This document shows positions 6,221-7,215 of a stretch of DNA of 7,215 nt, piece by piece. Position numbers and translations under genes: made by a program. The DNA lies in NCBI GenBank assembly GCA_003219925.1, contig QHQU01000078.1, positions 533 to 7,747 on the forward strand. The letters run 5' to 3'. The stretch is from Verrucomicrobiota bacterium (GTDB taxonomy: Bacteria > Verrucomicrobiota > Verrucomicrobiia > Chthoniobacterales > UBA10450). Every line of letters starts with the position of its first letter. Positions within the stretch are counted from its first letter, which is position 1. The notes beneath the pieces were generated by a model, which ran no database searches, was not told the DNA's origin, and saw only the letters and a program-made list of their open reading frames with translations.

Positions 6221-7215
6221 ATGCAACTGACGCCGCGTATCTATGCAGTCGCAGGACTCACAATTGGCTACGTCCTGGTGATGCTGGCAAACCCCGTTCG
6301 GCTCGCGTTGCGGGACGGGTTTCGCTGCATCGCGCGTTATGAACGCGTTTGGCTTACTTTCGCTCTTCTCGGGTTCGCTTACTTTGTTTTTCAATTCGTT
6401 ACCTTTAGTTCAGTCCCAAGTCCGTCTGAAATCGATTTCGCGGAAATCATTGCTTTTTCCAACTGGAATTGGTCACCCTTGGGGGATGTCTGGCACGAAG
6501 TCCCGCTCCCGGCCATTGAAAGCGTGGCCGGCATTTTCGATAATGCTACCACCACTTATCCACTCTCTGCTCTCGCTGCCATCCTATTTCTCGTTAACTG
6601 GCGCGGATTGCATCGCACGTTCTGGCGTGCCTTATATAAGCTTTACCGTTGGTGGAGCATCCCGATTTATCTCGTTTTCCTTGTCAGCACGCTCGCTGCG
6701 CTCCTGAAACCGCTCGTCTATTGGCGGTTGCCGGCTTGGAACAACGAAGTTTCGACCGCGCATCTTCTGAAGATCTCCGCCTCCATTGATGCGCTCTCGT
6801 TCATCTTCGAATACCTGGCCGGAGTTTATATTCAAGTTTACCTCATCACCGTCTGTCTGGCCTGGATCAAAGGGTTGAGCTTTCGCGAAGGCGCTCTTTT
6901 TGCCTTTGCCATGCGCAGATTCAGTTACGTCTTGGAATGGGCCGGTATTGTTGTTGCCGTCAGCATGCTCGTGCTGCGGCTGCCAATGCTCCTCGCTTAT
7001 TTTATCAACGTGCCAAACGTCCTGGATTATCTCCCGCTCCAGCGCGTTTTCATGAGCGGGTTTATTCTCGCCTTTTGTTCGGTCCAAATCTCCCTCGTCC
7101 TCCACAACGAAACTTTGCGCGAAGCCTTCCGGGCCCACCGCCAGTTGCTCCGGCGCGATTTTCGGCGCCTCGCCTGGTTTTGTTTGATCTGTGGGCTTAA
7201 CTTTTTCTTGATCCT
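6221..7215 (+). CDS. Multi-pass membrane protein of unknown function (partial, C-terminus outside window)
   Basis: The ATG at 6221 opens a frame that runs without a stop to the window end, giving 331 residues. It has about eight hydrophobic segments: 8-26, 43-63, 113-126, 147-167, 194-216, 238-262, 276-294 and 317-331. Between helices 2 and 3 is a roughly 50-residue hydrophilic loop with SNWNWSPLGDVWHEVPLPAIES, probably periplasmic. Basic clusters (RALYKLYRW, RQLLRRDFRR) flank other helices and suggest cytoplasmic sides. I recognise no family motif, no transporter signature and no catalytic residue set. Codon choice is unremarkable and strongly protein-like, with hydrophobic runs kept throughout. 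It follows lepB on the same strand, but the 103-nt gap holds a large hairpin, so co-transcription is doubtful. No Shine-Dalgarno motif precedes the ATG, and an upstream start would run into the repeat. It is a real gene; the function is unknown. Confidence 0.8.
   Translation, partial: MQLTPRIYAVAGLTIGYVLVMLANPVRLALRDGFRCIARYERVWLTFALLGFAYFVFQFVTFSSVPSPSEIDFAEIIAFSNWNWSPLGDVWHEVPLPAIESVAGIFDNATTTYPLSALAAILFLVNWRGLHRTFWRALYKLYRWWSIPIYLVFLVSTLAALLKPLVYWRLPAWNNEVSTAHLLKISASIDALSFIFEYLAGVYIQVYLITVCLAWIKGLSFREGALFAFAMRRFSYVLEWAGIVVAVSMLVLRLPMLLAYFINVPNVLDYLPLQRVFMSGFILAFCSVQISLVLHNETLREAFRAHRQLLRRDFRRLAWFCLICGLNFFLI

Noticed and set aside
6632..7138. Minus-strand open frame (168 codons) rich in Glu, Asp and His, antisense to the last membrane-protein gene
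   Set aside because: Its composition is what the reverse complement of hydrophobic-helix codons gives. The plus-strand frame has clear membrane segments and continues past the window.
1..7215. Search for mobile elements, CRISPR arrays, phage or defence genes, riboswitches, tRNA and rRNA
   Set aside because: None seen on either strand. Apart from the small palindromes, the content is housekeeping and membrane-protein genes.

Overview
The window looks like ordinary chromosomal DNA from a free-living, moderately GC-rich Gram-negative bacterium. My best guess is the Verrucomicrobiota (Chthoniobacter-like soil lineages). The clues are a long coiled-coil N-terminus and a large insertion in LepB, short palindromic repeats between (and once inside) genes, and no Shine-Dalgarno motif at any start. 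This taxonomic guess is inference, as no rRNA or marker tree is available here.

Layout, left to right. Positions 1-614 (minus) hold the N-terminal 204 residues of a HAD-family phosphatase whose C-terminus lies outside the window. Positions 615-729 are a divergent intergenic gap filled mostly by an inverted pair of 29-nt palindromic repeat units. Positions 730-1665 (plus) encode glutamyl-Q tRNA(Asp) synthetase; its start codon lies in one repeat arm, and it carries an in-frame palindromic insertion just after the zinc-binding motif. Positions 1699-2196 (minus) encode an FHA-domain protein with a C-terminal membrane anchor, convergent with gluQ. Positions 2362-4158 (plus) encode LepA (EF4). A third copy of the 29-nt repeat lies just after lepA. 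Positions 4219 to about 5025 (minus) encode a six-helix membrane protein that is convergent with lepA and overlaps the start of the divergent gene. Positions 4999-6117 (plus) encode signal peptidase I (LepB). A 77-nt imperfect inverted repeat of a different family follows. From 6221 to the window end (plus) runs a multi-pass membrane protein that is cut off by the window.

The genes do not form one pathway. LepA acts in translation, GluQ in tRNA modification and LepB in protein export. lepA and lepB are neighbours in many bacteria, but here an oppositely oriented membrane-protein gene separates them. I see no mobile element, CRISPR array, phage gene, tRNA, rRNA or defence system. The most unusual content is the small palindromic repeats: one family shows compensating base changes that support a real hairpin, one copy supplies a start codon, and another family seems to have been inserted in frame into an essential-looking region of gluQ. 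No gene-free stretch exceeds 300 bases.
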